From: Bradyrhizobium sp. WSM1743
Lineage (GTDB): Bacteria > Pseudomonadota > Alphaproteobacteria > Rhizobiales > Xanthobacteraceae
DNA length: 64,000 bases
NCBI RefSeq assembly: GCF_000473065.1
Contig: NZ_AXAZ01000041.1
Span: 1 to 64,000, forward strand
Reading direction: 5' to 3'
Of the stretch, positions 1 through 7,461 are shown one piece after another. The translations under genes and the position numbers were made by a program. The notes beneath the pieces were generated by a model, which saw only the letters and a list, made by a program, of their open reading frames with translations, did not search any database and was not told the DNA's origin. How positions within the stretch are numbered: position 1 is the first letter of the stretch; each line of letters opens with the position of its first letter.

Positions 1-220
1 CCTCACGGCGCAACCGCTCGATCTCCTGCTGCTCCGGCTTCATCTGCCCGTGGCCGGGAAAGGCCTGCACCGGATCGGAGCCGAACTCTTTCACCCATTT
101 GCGCAGAACGTTCTCATGAACATCCAGGTCGCGCCCGGCCTGCGCCACCGACACCCCACGCTCCCTAACCAGCTTGACCGCCTCGATCTTGAACTCGCGA
201 CTGAACTTCCGTCTCTTCAT
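1..220 (-). CDS. IS3-family transposase OrfA, N-terminal part
   Basis: The first 73 or so codons are visible, starting at an ATG at 220 preceded by GGAGGTGGGCG, a strong ribosome site. The protein begins MKRRKFSREFKIEAVKL, followed by RGVSVAQAGRDLDV and LRKWVKEFG. This is the HTH_Tnp_1 helix-turn-helix that lets OrfA of IS3-type elements bind the terminal repeats. The ERLRRE segment at the edge is the usual start of the leucine-zipper region. In this family OrfB (integrase core) is normally made by frameshifting from OrfA and would lie beyond the left edge. Whether the element is intact cannot be judged. Confidence 0.85.
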   Translation of the reverse strand, partial: MKRRKFSREFKIEAVKLVRERGVSVAQAGRDLDVHENVLRKWVKEFGSDPVQAFPGHGQMKPEQQEIERLRRE

Positions 221-282
221 CGCCCACCTCCGGCTTCATGAAACACCTAATCTCGGTGTCCATCAAACCGGCAGCAGCTCAA
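1..282 (-). mobile_element. End of an IS3-family insertion sequence (truncated by the window edge)
   Basis: The element reads leftward out of the window. Its outer end appears to lie near 278-282, where the minus strand reads TGAGCTGCTGCCGGTTTGAT and then leads into the transposase gene. A palindromic repeat begins immediately outside it, which fixes the boundary approximately. The other end, the second reading frame and the target duplication are not visible. The family call rests on the encoded OrfA; the exact terminal base is an inference. Confidence 0.75.
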
Positions 283-350
283 CCCCACCCCGTCTCACAT
301 TTTCGCTGCGCTCAATGTGAGCCGACCCTCCCCCTCCAGGGGAAGGGTAA
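283..350. repeat. Half of a palindromic intergenic repeat (CCCACCCCG/CCCTCCCC family)
   Basis: ACCCCACCCCG, a variable stem and CGACCCTCCCCCTCCAGGGG match the right half of the full element at 7291-7450. The left half is missing here because the IS end abuts it. Confidence 0.75.
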
Positions 351-471
351 GAGGCACCGTTCGTGCCGCACCGTCCTCATCTGCAATTCTGTCCTGCGCT
401 GCCCCGCCCCCCGTTGAGCAACACCAAAACTATCTCTAATCTGGCCCCAACCAAGAACCAGGAGACGCGCC

Positions 472-1401
472 ATGTCCGCTCCGCGCGACGACGAATTCGG
501 CTTTGCGCCCGACTACGATTCTCCCGTCCCCTACATGCAGCGCACGCGCGACTATTACGCGGCGATCGGCTACACCACGCCGTATCGCTGGGCGCATTAC
601 ACCGAGGCGCCGTTCCAGCCGCTGAAGAAGCCGCTGGCGCAATCGCGCGTCACCATCATCACCACGGCTGCGCCTTACGATCCGGCCAAGGGCGACCAGG
701 GGCCGGGCGCGGCATATAACGGCAGCGCGAAGTTCTACCAGGTCTATGACGGCGACACGTCCAAGCCACACGACCTGCGCATCTCGCACATCGGCTACGA
801 CCGCAAGCACACTTCGGCCACCGACAGCGGAAGCTGGTTTCCGCTGCCGCAGCTCTTGAAGGCCAGCGCCGCGGGACGGATCGGCGAAGTGAGCCAGCGC
901 TTCTTCGGCGCGCCGACCAACCGCAGCCATCGCGTCACGCTCGATACCGACGCGCCGGAGATTCTTTCGCGCTGCCTGGCCGACAAGGTGGATGTCGCGG
1001 TGCTGGTGCCGAACTGCCCGGTCTGCCACCAGACCACGGCGCTGGTGGCGCGGCATCTGGAGCGCAACGGGATTGCGACCGTGATCATGGGCTGCGCCAA
1101 GGACATCGTCGAGCACGCCGCCGTGCCGCGCTTCCTGTTCAGCGATTTCCCGCTCGGCAATTCCGCCGGCAAGCCGCACGACATCGCCTCGCAGGCCCAG
1201 ACGCTCGAGCTCGCGCTTCGGCTGCTGGAGTCCGCCAGCAGCCCGCAGACCACGATGCAGTCGCCGCTGCGCTGGAGCGAGGATGCCTCCTGGAAGCTCG
1301 ACTACAACAACGTCGCGCAGCTCTCGCCGGAAGAGCTCGCCCGCCGCCGGGCCGAATTCGACAAGCAAAAGGAGATCGCGCGCGGCAACCGCGCCGCCTG
1401 A
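472..1401 (+). CDS. Glycine/sarcosine/betaine reductase selenoprotein B (GrdB/PrdB)-like protein
   Basis: A 309-residue soluble protein with an ATG start and an AGGAG ribosome site. It resembles the selenoprotein B / proline reductase subunit family, which carries a redox-active selenocysteine in anaerobic clostridia. Here the corresponding region reads VPNCPVCHQT, with Cys182 and Cys185 forming a CxxC, and there is no in-frame TGA. The family reduces C-N bonds of amino acids or betaines, but no partner subunits (GrdA, GrdC, PrdA) are visible nearby, so the substrate is unknown. It is followed after 35 bases by a CaiB/BaiF CoA-transferase in the same direction, which suggests co-transcription. 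The family assignment is from memory of the motif; the function is inferred only loosely. Confidence 0.65.
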   Translation: MSAPRDDEFGFAPDYDSPVPYMQRTRDYYAAIGYTTPYRWAHYTEAPFQPLKKPLAQSRVTIITTAAPYDPAKGDQGPGAAYNGSAKFYQVYDGDTSKPHDLRISHIGYDRKHTSATDSGSWFPLPQLLKASAAGRIGEVSQRFFGAPTNRSHRVTLDTDAPEILSRCLADKVDVAVLVPNCPVCHQTTALVARHLERNGIATVIMGCAKDIVEHAAVPRFLFSDFPLGNSAGKPHDIASQAQTLELALRLLESASSPQTTMQSPLRWSEDASWKLDYNNVAQLSPEELARRRAEFDKQKEIARGNRAA

Positions 1402-1436
1402 CGTCCTCCAACAACAATAAACCAAGGGAGAGCGGC

Positions 1437-2630
1437 GTGACGCGACCGTTCGAGGGCGTGAAGATCCTGGACTTCACGCAAGTGCTGGCCGGCCCGTATG
1501 CGAGCTACCAGCTCGCGCTGCTCGGCGCCGACGTCATCAAGGTCGAACGGCGCGAGGGCGAGGACATGCGCCGCACGCCGCTCAGCCGCGAATGGGCCGA
1601 GCGCGGGCTGGCGCCGGCGTTCCAGGCCATCAACGGCAACAAGCGCAGTCTGACGCTCGACCTGCAGAAGCCGGAGGCGATCGCGATCGTGAAGAAGCTC
1701 GTGGCCCAGGTCGACGTCGTCATGGAGAATTTTCGCCCAGGCGTGATGGACAAGCTCGGCATCGGCTATGAGGCGCTGTCGGCGATCAATCCCAAGCTGA
1801 TCTATTGCGCAGTCTCCGGCTTCGGCCAGACCGGCCCGGATCGCCTGCGGCCCGGTTATGACGGCAAGATGCAGGCGCTGTCGGGCATCATGGCCATCAC
1901 GGGCCATCCCGAGACTGGGCCGACCCGCGCGGGCTTTGCGGTGTGCGACGTGCTCTCGGGCGCCACGGCCGCGTTCGGCGTGTCGAGCGCGCTGTACCAG
2001 CGCGACCGCACCGGCAAGGGCCAGCTCATCGACGTCTCCATGCTGGAGGCGACGCTGGCGTTTCTCTCCGGCCAGATCGCGGACTGGTCGGTTGCCGGCC
2101 ATCGCCAAACGCTCTCGGGCAACCAGGCGGTCAGCCGCAGGGCCACGGCGAATTTGTTCAAATGCGGCGACGGCCACATCCTGCTCGCCGTCAACAACGA
2201 GAAGCAGTATCGCGCGCTGATGAACGCGCTCGGCCGCGAGGACACGCTCACTGACCCGCGCTTTGTCGACTGGTTCGCGCGCAACGAGAACGAGGGCGCG
2301 CTCCGCGCCATCATCGAAGAGGCGCTGGCGCAAAGGCCGGCGCGTGAATGGGAGACGATTTTGGAAGACGCCGGCGCGCCCTGCGCCAGCATCTGGAAAG
2401 TCGAGGAGGTCATCGACCATCCGCAAGTGAAGGCGCGCGGCGCGATCCAGGAGCTGGATACGCAATACGGCCGCCTGCGCTTTGCCGGCAGCGGCTTCAA
2501 GCTCGCCCATGGCGGCGGTAGGCTGGACCGGATGGCGCCGGAGCTTGGGGCGGATACGGATGCGGTGCTGGGCGAGCTGGGGTTTGATGCGGCGGAGATC
2601 GCGGCGTTGCGGGCGCGGGAGATTGTGTAG
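1437..2630 (+). CDS. CaiB/BaiF family CoA-transferase (class III)
   Basis: A 397-residue protein starting at GTG behind AAGGGAGAG. It opens with PFEGVKILDFTQVLAGPYAS and continues to GADVIKVERREGEDMR, the standard class III CoA-transferase N-terminus. The aspartate that forms the acyl-enzyme intermediate is expected in the GPDRLRPGYDGKMQALSGIM region. Class III enzymes move CoA between carboxylic acids such as formate/oxalate, carnitine or aromatic acids. The sequence alone does not reveal the donor and acceptor here. Length and domain order are complete. The gene lies 35 bases behind the GrdB/PrdB-like gene, so the two may handle the same compound. Confidence 0.9.
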   Translation: MTRPFEGVKILDFTQVLAGPYASYQLALLGADVIKVERREGEDMRRTPLSREWAERGLAPAFQAINGNKRSLTLDLQKPEAIAIVKKLVAQVDVVMENFRPGVMDKLGIGYEALSAINPKLIYCAVSGFGQTGPDRLRPGYDGKMQALSGIMAITGHPETGPTRAGFAVCDVLSGATAAFGVSSALYQRDRTGKGQLIDVSMLEATLAFLSGQIADWSVAGHRQTLSGNQAVSRRATANLFKCGDGHILLAVNNEKQYRALMNALGREDTLTDPRFVDWFARNENEGALRAIIEEALAQRPAREWETILEDAGAPCASIWKVEEVIDHPQVKARGAIQELDTQYGRLRFAGSGFKLAHGGGRLDRMAPELGADTDAVLGELGFDAAEIAALRAREIV

Positions 2631-2651
2631 CGCTGCCGCACGCTCCGCTGC

Positions 2652-3416
2652 CTAGAACAACGATCCCTGCCCGTCATCCGCCGGGCTGGCGGCAACCTTC
2701 CGCACCGCCTTCTTCGGCCTGGCCGCCTCTGCCTCCGTCTCCATCTCCTCCGCGCTGATCGGCAGCACGAGTTGCGCGTCGTCATTGGCAACGCGGTTGA
2801 CGCGGGTGGAGACGGGGTGCCAGGCGAATTCGCCGATGCGCGGAGCGGTCATCAGCGGCAGGATCGCGTCGACCTCGTCGCTGCGATGATCGAGCCAGCG
2901 CTCGAAATCGCGCGGGCTGATGGTCACGGGCACGCGGTCATGCAGCGCGGCGAGGTCCTCGCCCGCCGCGGCAGTGACGATCGCGACCGTGTCGAGCTCC
3001 TCGCCGTTCGGCCCGACCCAGGTTTCGAACACCGCGGCAAAGCCGAGCGGTTCGCCGTCGGCGCGGTGGATGAAGAAGGGCTGCTTGCGGCCGCCCTCCG
3101 ACTTCCACTCGTAATAGCCATCGGCTGGAATCAGGCCGCGCCGGCGGCGAATCGCATTTTTGAACGCCGGCTTCTCCAGCACGGTCTCGGAGCGGGCGTT
3201 GATCAGGAGCGTAAACCCGCGCGGATCCTTGACCCAGCCCGGCAACAGCCCCCATCGCATCAGGCGGAAATGGCGCGCGCCGTTCTCAACCAACACCACC
3301 GGAATCGGCTCTGTCGGGGCGACATTGTACCGGGGCGGGAAATTCGGCTGCTCGACATAGCCGAACAGTTGCCGCAAAGCCGCGGGGGCCGAAGTTATGA
3401 CGAAGCGTCCACACAT
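2652..3416 (-). CDS. SOS response-associated peptidase (SRAP; YedK/HMCES family)
   Basis: A 254-residue SRAP-fold protein. Met1 is removed in this family so that Cys2 becomes the N-terminal nucleophile, and Cys2 is present (MCGRFVIT). Asn73 in LLINARSE, Glu103 in GYYEW and His159 in LHDRVP match the family's other active-site residues. HMCES/YedK proteins form a thiazolidine crosslink with abasic sites in single-stranded DNA and so protect them during replication. The C-terminal 40 residues are a charged Lys/Glu/Ala tail ending GQGSLF. That last motif resembles a beta-clamp-binding peptide such as QxxLF, which would fit a role at the fork, but this is inference. The gene is convergent with the CoA-transferase. 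Confidence 0.9.
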   Translation of the reverse strand: MCGRFVITSAPAALRQLFGYVEQPNFPPRYNVAPTEPIPVVLVENGARHFRLMRWGLLPGWVKDPRGFTLLINARSETVLEKPAFKNAIRRRRGLIPADGYYEWKSEGGRKQPFFIHRADGEPLGFAAVFETWVGPNGEELDTVAIVTAAAGEDLAALHDRVPVTISPRDFERWLDHRSDEVDAILPLMTAPRIGEFAWHPVSTRVNRVANDDAQLVLPISAEEMETEAEAARPKKAVRKVAASPADDGQGSLF

Positions 3417-3479
3417 CCTTGGGGGCCTATATAGGGTCCGTTCAGGTCCTTTTAACCCCGAACGTTAACACTGCGGCAG

Positions 3480-3989
3480 ATGAGCTCAACGGCCTCCAAA
3501 CCCGCGCGCACGCATGTACAGACGGGCCCCGAGGCGGCCGCCTGGGCCGAACGGCTGCGCGTGGCCAACATCAACCCGCGGACCGGGCTTGCCACCGACT
3601 ATCTCAACCATTTCAATGAAGCCGTCATGCTGCTCGAAATGGTCCCCGATATGCCCGAATGCGCCGAAGACTTCCTGACCTGGACGCCGCTGTCCTATGC
3701 CGAGCATTTCACGGCGTCGAATTTCAAGGCGCGGGACCTCGCCATCGAGGCCTATGAGAAGGCCGATCCCAACGTGCGCGCCCAGTTCGACCACATCACT
3801 GATACCATGACCTCGATCCTGACCGCGGTGGGCTCGGCCATGCGCGAGGTCGAGAAGGACACGACCCGCGTCCGCCTCGCCGAGCAGGCCACGCTCTGGG
3901 TCAAGCCGCTGATCGCGGCCTGCGGCGGCATCATCAATGGCGGGGCGGAAGCCGACGTCGACACCATCATGGCGAACTCGGCCGGATAG
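3480..3989 (+). CDS. Conserved hypothetical protein (169 aa)
   Basis: A soluble, mostly alpha-helical 169-residue protein with no signal peptide or membrane segment and no motif I recognise. It contains AVMLLEMVPDMPECAEDFLTW and a helical segment with FDHITDTMTSILTAVGSAM that could form a helical bundle. It starts at ATG 3480 after AACACTGCGGCAG. The stop TAG is followed directly by the GTG of the Nudix gene, so the two are almost certainly one transcription unit. Codon use and GC match the neighbours. I have no functional call. Confidence 0.8.
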   Translation: MSSTASKPARTHVQTGPEAAAWAERLRVANINPRTGLATDYLNHFNEAVMLLEMVPDMPECAEDFLTWTPLSYAEHFTASNFKARDLAIEAYEKADPNVRAQFDHITDTMTSILTAVGSAMREVEKDTTRVRLAEQATLWVKPLIAACGGIINGGAEADVDTIMANSAG

Positions 3990-4433
3990 GTGACGAGATT
4001 GGCCGCCGTCGTCCAGCCCACCCACCCCCAGCTTGCGGTCAGCGCGGCCATCTTCCGTGACGGCAAGGTGCTGCTGGTCCGCCGCGCCCGCTCGCCCGCC
4101 AAGGGGTTCTATTCGCTTCCGGGCGGCCGGGTCGAGTTCGGCGAATCGCTGCATCAGGCCCTGAGCCGCGAGGTCGACGAGGAAACCGGCCTTCGCATCG
4201 AGATCATTGGCCTCGCGGGCTGGCGCGAGGTGCTGCCGGCCGCGGCCGGCGCCGGCCATTATTTGATCATGTCGTTTGCCGCCCGCTGGAGGGCGAAGGA
4301 ACCGGCCTTGAACGACGAGCTCGACGATTACCGCTGGATCGCGCCGGATGCCCTCGCGAGCCTCGGCGACCTCAAGCTGACCGGCGGACTGGAGGAGGTC
4401 ATCCTGTCCGCCCACCGGCTGCTTGGGGCCTGA
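3990..4433 (+). CDS. Nudix hydrolase
   Basis: A 147-residue single-domain protein starting at GTG immediately after the previous stop. The Nudix box GX5EX7REUXEEXGU is complete as GGRVEFGESLHQALSREVDE followed by ETGL, so it should bind Mg2+ and hydrolyse a nucleoside-diphosphate-X compound. The sequence before it, VLLVRRARSPAKGFYSLPG, is like ADP-ribose pyrophosphatase or MutT-type members. The substrate cannot be assigned from this. It is translationally adjacent to the 169-residue hypothetical gene, with the small secreted protein at 4479 downstream. Confidence 0.9.
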   Translation: MTRLAAVVQPTHPQLAVSAAIFRDGKVLLVRRARSPAKGFYSLPGGRVEFGESLHQALSREVDEETGLRIEIIGLAGWREVLPAAAGAGHYLIMSFAARWRAKEPALNDELDDYRWIAPDALASLGDLKLTGGLEEVILSAHRLLGA

Positions 4434-4478
4434 CGGCCCGCCTTGCGCCCGCCGTCCCGAGGGGGCATACAGCCGCCG

Positions 4479-4856
4479 ATGTCCACGCGATTTCTGGCCA
4501 TTTTTGCCCTGATTCTCGCCTGCGCCTCCGTGCCCGCGAGGGCCCAGGACGTGGCGGCGCCGTTTGACGGCGATTTGCAGCGGTTGGCGGAGATCCTCGG
4601 CGGGCTGCATTATCTGCGCGGCATCTGCGGATCCAACGAGGGCAACAAATGGCGCAACGAGATGCAGGCGCTGATCGATGCCGAAACCCCCTCCGGCGAG
4701 CGCCGCACCCGCATGATCGCCGGTTTCAACCGCGGCTATAACGGCTTTCAGCAGACCTACCGGAGCTGCACGCCGGCCGCGACGGTGGCGATCCGCCGCT
4801 ACATCGAGGAAGGCTCGAAGATCTCGCGCGATCTCACGGCGCGCTACGCGAACTGA
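4479..4856 (+). CDS. TIGR02301-type small exported protein
   Basis: A 125-residue protein with a clear signal peptide (MSTRFLAIFALILACASV followed by PARA|QD). The mature part contains GGLHYLRGICGSNEGNKWR, a pattern I associate with the TIGR02301 family of alphaproteobacterial proteins of unknown function. There are two cysteines in the mature region (GICG and RSCT) that could pair in the periplasm. The ATG at 4479 is preferred over an in-frame TTG at 4443 because it places the signal peptide at the N-terminus. It follows the Nudix gene by 45 bases in the same direction. Function unknown. Confidence 0.75.
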   Translation: MSTRFLAIFALILACASVPARAQDVAAPFDGDLQRLAEILGGLHYLRGICGSNEGNKWRNEMQALIDAETPSGERRTRMIAGFNRGYNGFQQTYRSCTPAATVAIRRYIEEGSKISRDLTARYAN

Positions 4857-4869
4857 ACACTCTCCACGT

Positions 4870-4972
4870 GTCATTCCGGGGCGCGCGCAGCGCGAGCCCG
4901 GAATCCATTCATCCATCGTCTCTGCAGCCTGATGGATTCCGGGTTCGCGACTTCGTCGCGCCCCGGAATGAC
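4870..4972. repeat. Palindromic repeat, GTCATTCCGGGGCGCG family
   Basis: An inverted repeat whose arms are GTCATTCCGGGGCGCG and CGCGCCCCGGAATGAC, with inner complementary CCGGAATCCAT/ATGGATTCCGG. The same family occurs at 37625-37726 and 62735-62823. It would fold into a long hairpin in RNA between the TIGR02301 gene and the next gene. Confidence 0.85.
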
Positions 4973-5113
4973 AGGGAGCAGGAACCCTGTCATCGACTTT
5001 GTTCACAGCCGTTAACCGTTCTTAAAGATGTGGCCTAGCGGTCGTTAACGCCCGTGCTACACCTCTCGCACAGCGCATCGCCGTGGATCGCGCCCCAGCC
5101 CTGATCGAGTTTC

Positions 5114-5380
5114 ATGAGCCAGCCGATTTCCTACGCCCCCGCCCGCGCGCCGCTGCCCGATCACGAGCAGAAACAGGCTGCCCTGAGCTATCTCAACGAG
5201 GCCTGGGCAGAGGCGCGCCATGACGGCGTCGACGGTGATTGCCTGGCGCAGGCGAGCCTGTTCGCCGCATTGGCCGAGCTCGTCGGGACCTATGGCGAGG
5301 ACGCGGTGGCGAAGTTCGTCGAGGGCTTTCCCGGCCGCATTCGCAACGGCGAATTCTCGGTCGGCATCTCCAGGCAGTAA
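5114..5380 (+). CDS. Conserved hypothetical protein (88 aa)
   Basis: A small soluble protein beginning MSQPISYAPARAPLPDHEQK. The central helices are ALSYLNEAWAEARHDG and LFAALAELVGTYGEDAVAKF, followed by EGFPGRIRNGEFSV. I see no signal peptide, cysteine pair or DNA-binding motif. It stands alone: a palindromic repeat lies upstream and the next gene is convergent. Base composition matches the surroundings. I recall proteins of this kind only as hypothetical in Bradyrhizobium. No function is proposed. Confidence 0.7.
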   Translation: MSQPISYAPARAPLPDHEQKQAALSYLNEAWAEARHDGVDGDCLAQASLFAALAELVGTYGEDAVAKFVEGFPGRIRNGEFSVGISRQ

Positions 5381-5398
5381 GCCCATTTCCAAAAATGA

Positions 5399-5417
5399 CC
5401 CCGCCATTCGGGCGGGG
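5399..5417 (-). terminator. Possible intrinsic terminator
   Basis: CCCCGCC-ATTCG-GGCGGGG forms a strong 7-bp stem between convergent genes. Read on the minus strand it is followed by GGTCATTTTTGG, a short T-run, so it could end transcripts of the cupredoxin unit. Read on the plus strand there is no T-tract. Confidence 0.45.
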
Positions 5418-5563
5418 CCAGTAAACGGATGAATGACTTTGTGAAGTCGTCGCGAAGTCTGCTGCGATTTATCGCACGAAAGCCGTTCCCCGCGGACAAG
5501 CGTTAGTCTTGCAATGAGCGGGAGATGTTCCTGAGACGATCGGGGATGCGGTCCTTCCCTCCA

Positions 5564-5884
5564 TCACGGCGCAACCTTGAGCGTCGCCTTCATGTTGGGA
5601 TGATAGCGGCAGTAGTAGTCGATCGCTCCCGCCTTCTTCAGAACGAATGTCGCCGATTTCTTCGGCGGCAAGTTCACATCGAAATCGCCATTCTCTGAGG
5701 TGGCGGTGTGGGCGAACACGTCCTTGTTGATCCATTCGATGGTGTCGCCCACCTTCGCCGACATTTCGGCTGGTGAGATCACGAGATTCTCCATCGTGAT
5801 GCGAATGGTCGCGGCACGCGCCGGGACGACCATCGACAGGAGGACGACCGCAAGTGCGATCGAAGCGAGGCGTCCCGGCATCAT
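5564..5884 (-). CDS. Cupredoxin (amicyanin/plastocyanin-like copper protein)
   Basis: A 106-residue exported blue-copper-type protein. Residues 1-24 are a signal peptide ending PARA. The type-1 copper ligands are all visible: His59 in FAHTAT, then Cys92, His95 and Met98 in YYCRYHPNM. The short C-x2-H-x2-M loop is like amicyanin or pseudoazurin-type mini-cupredoxins. It would act as a periplasmic electron carrier or copper-binding protein. It is the last gene of a three-gene run (ECF sigma, DUF4142 protein, cupredoxin), only 9 bases beyond the DUF4142 stop, so it is probably under the same stress regulation. Confidence 0.88.
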   Translation of the reverse strand: MMPGRLASIALAVVLLSMVVPARAATIRITMENLVISPAEMSAKVGDTIEWINKDVFAHTATSENGDFDVNLPPKKSATFVLKKAGAIDYYCRYHPNMKATLKVAP

Positions 5885-5893
5885 CTGACGCTC

Positions 5894-6427
5894 CTATTTC
5901 AGCTCGGCCGCGACGTGCTCGGCGTGGTGCTGATGACCCTGGAAGATCTTCAGGCCGGTTTGCAGCAGGCTCTTCAGCTCCGCGTTGCTCGCAGACGGGA
6001 TCAGCTGCGTCTCCAGCGCGCCATTGACCGCCTTGTGGTAGGCGACCTCGTTGGCGACATAGGCCTTGTCGAAGGCAGCACCGCTCAGCTTGTCGAGCTC
6101 GGCCAGCTTGTCGCTCGCCTGCTTCGACAGCGCGCGGCTGGTGTCGTTGTCTTCAGGCGTGACGTTCAGCTTCTTGACCAGCGCGAGCGCCTGCTTGTTG
6201 ACGGCCTCGTGGTCGCGCAGCATGTCCTCGGCAAACGCCTTGACGTCCTTGCTCTTTGCCTTCTTCTGTGCCTGCTTGGCCGCTTTGATGTCGATCACGC
6301 CCGCGGTATAGGCGACATGTGCGATCTGCGGATCGGTGGGCTTGTCGGCTGCGCTGGCACTTTGCAGCAGTACGGGACTCGACAATAGAATTGCTGCGGC
6401 GGCCGCCGCGCTCCATCGGATCAACAT
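5894..6427 (-). CDS. DUF4142 domain-containing exported protein
   Basis: A 177-residue periplasmic protein. The N-terminus (MLIRWSAAAAAAILLSSPV followed by SASA|AD) is a signal peptide. The rest is a helical bundle typical of DUF4142/ferritin-like proteins, with EDMLRDHEAVNKQAL, VANEVAYHKAVNG and FQGHQHHAEHVA. Repeated His and Glu residues could bind metal, though no metal role is established. I choose ATG 6427 because it has ACAGGAG upstream and starts the signal peptide; an in-frame start further upstream would add 35 residues of non-signal sequence. It sits between the ECF sigma gene (88 bases away) and the cupredoxin. Confidence 0.85.
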   Translation of the reverse strand: MLIRWSAAAAAAILLSSPVLLQSASAADKPTDPQIAHVAYTAGVIDIKAAKQAQKKAKSKDVKAFAEDMLRDHEAVNKQALALVKKLNVTPEDNDTSRALSKQASDKLAELDKLSGAAFDKAYVANEVAYHKAVNGALETQLIPSASNAELKSLLQTGLKIFQGHQHHAEHVAAELK

Positions 6428-6515
6428 GGCTTGACACTCCTGTGGAGCCGGAACAGTTTCCGGCGTGTTGCTTGCACAGGTTGGATGCCGATTTCGCGCG
6501 AACGTTCCCGGAAAA

Positions 6516-7208
6516 TTACGCGGCCACGCCAAGGCGCCTGAGAACCGCCTCGGTCAGGCGCTCGCAGCGCCGGCCGGCGAACGGAAACGCATCCAGCACG
6601 ACCGGACCGATCTTCTTCTCGACATTCGCGCGCAACAGCGTGCGCGCACGGTGCAGCCGCGTCTTGACGGTCTCGGGTTTGATGCCGAGCAGCTCGGCGG
6701 TCTCGTCCACGCTCATTCCCTCCATCACCCGCGCGATGAAGACCATGCGGAAGGTGTCGGGCAGTTCATCGACCGCGTGTTCGACGACGCGCTGGATCTC
6801 GCGTTGGGCCATGGACTTTTCCGGATCAGTTGCGGCGGACGAAAGCGGAAACTGGATGATCTGCGCTTCGAGCACTGCCTCCGGCAGCGATCCCAGTTCG
6901 ACCTGGGGCTTCCGACCGCGTGCGCGTCCGAGCGCTTCGTTGATCGCAATGCGCGACAACCACGTCGACAGCGCCGACTCACCAAGAAAGCCGTCAAGAT
7001 GGGTGAATGCGCGGACATAGGTTTCCTGCACCACGTCCTCGGCTTCGCTGTCGCTGCGCAGGATGCCGCGGGCAAGCCTATAGAGCCGGCGGTTATTGGC
7101 CTGCATGATCTCGCGCAAAGCGGTCTCGTCCCGGTGCCGCGCGCGGTCGATCAGCGCGGCTTCCGATGTCCTGGCGTGAGCGGACAGGCTGGCTGCGGTC
7201 CCTGGCAT
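6516..7208 (-). CDS. ECF-type RNA polymerase sigma factor
   Basis: About 230 residues with region 2 (RLYRLARGILRSDSEAEDVV followed by QETYVRAF) and region 4 (LPDTFRMVFIARVMEGMSVD, then a helix-turn-helix with ETVKTRLHRAR). This is a complete sigma-70 family ECF factor directing RNA polymerase to a stress regulon. An unusual insertion (LPEAVLEAQIIQFPLSSAAT) lies between the two regions. I choose ATG 7208 because GGAGATAAGG precedes it by about 8 bases; an ATG at 7241 lacks a ribosome site. No anti-sigma gene is adjacent, and the DUF4142 and cupredoxin genes downstream are plausible targets. Confidence 0.88.
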   Translation of the reverse strand: MPGTAASLSAHARTSEAALIDRARHRDETALREIMQANNRRLYRLARGILRSDSEAEDVVQETYVRAFTHLDGFLGESALSTWLSRIAINEALGRARGRKPQVELGSLPEAVLEAQIIQFPLSSAATDPEKSMAQREIQRVVEHAVDELPDTFRMVFIARVMEGMSVDETAELLGIKPETVKTRLHRARTLLRANVEKKIGPVVLDAFPFAGRRCERLTEAVLRRLGVAA

Positions 7209-7290
7209 GGCGGTTACCTTATCTCCATTGGTTCCGGACATTGGATGCAGGCCCAGGCGAAAGGTTCCCAATCTTGTTACTCGGGGCTCT

Positions 7291-7450
7291 TACCCTCCCC
7301 TGGAGGGGGAGGGTCGCTTCGCGTGGAGCAAAGCGCAATGCGAAGCGGGGTGGGGTGATCTCTCCACAGGGGCACCGCCCATGGCGAGAGACTGTCACCC
7401 CACCCCGCTCGTGCTTCGCACGATCGACCCTCCCCCTCCAGGGGAGGGTA
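7291..7450. repeat. Two-armed palindromic repeat (CCCTCCCCTGGAGGGGGAGGG family)
   Basis: Left arm ACCCTCCCCTGGAGGGGGAG with GCGGGGTGGGGTG, and right arm CACCCCACCCCGC with CCCTCCCCCTCCAGGGGAGG, are inverted copies around a short centre. The whole would form a long hairpin upstream of the ECF sigma gene and after the convergent-side sulfurtransferase. A half copy sits at 283-350. Confidence 0.85.
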
Positions 7451-7461
7451 ACAGCAATCCT

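Noticed and set aside
1015..1032. Possible selenocysteine site in the GrdB-like protein
   Set aside because: The codon is for cysteine (TGC) and there is no in-frame TGA.
3452..3468. TTAA-N9-TTAA in front of the 169-residue gene, similar to a CtrA site
   Set aside because: The CtrA consensus has a 7-base spacer; here it is 9, so it is not counted.
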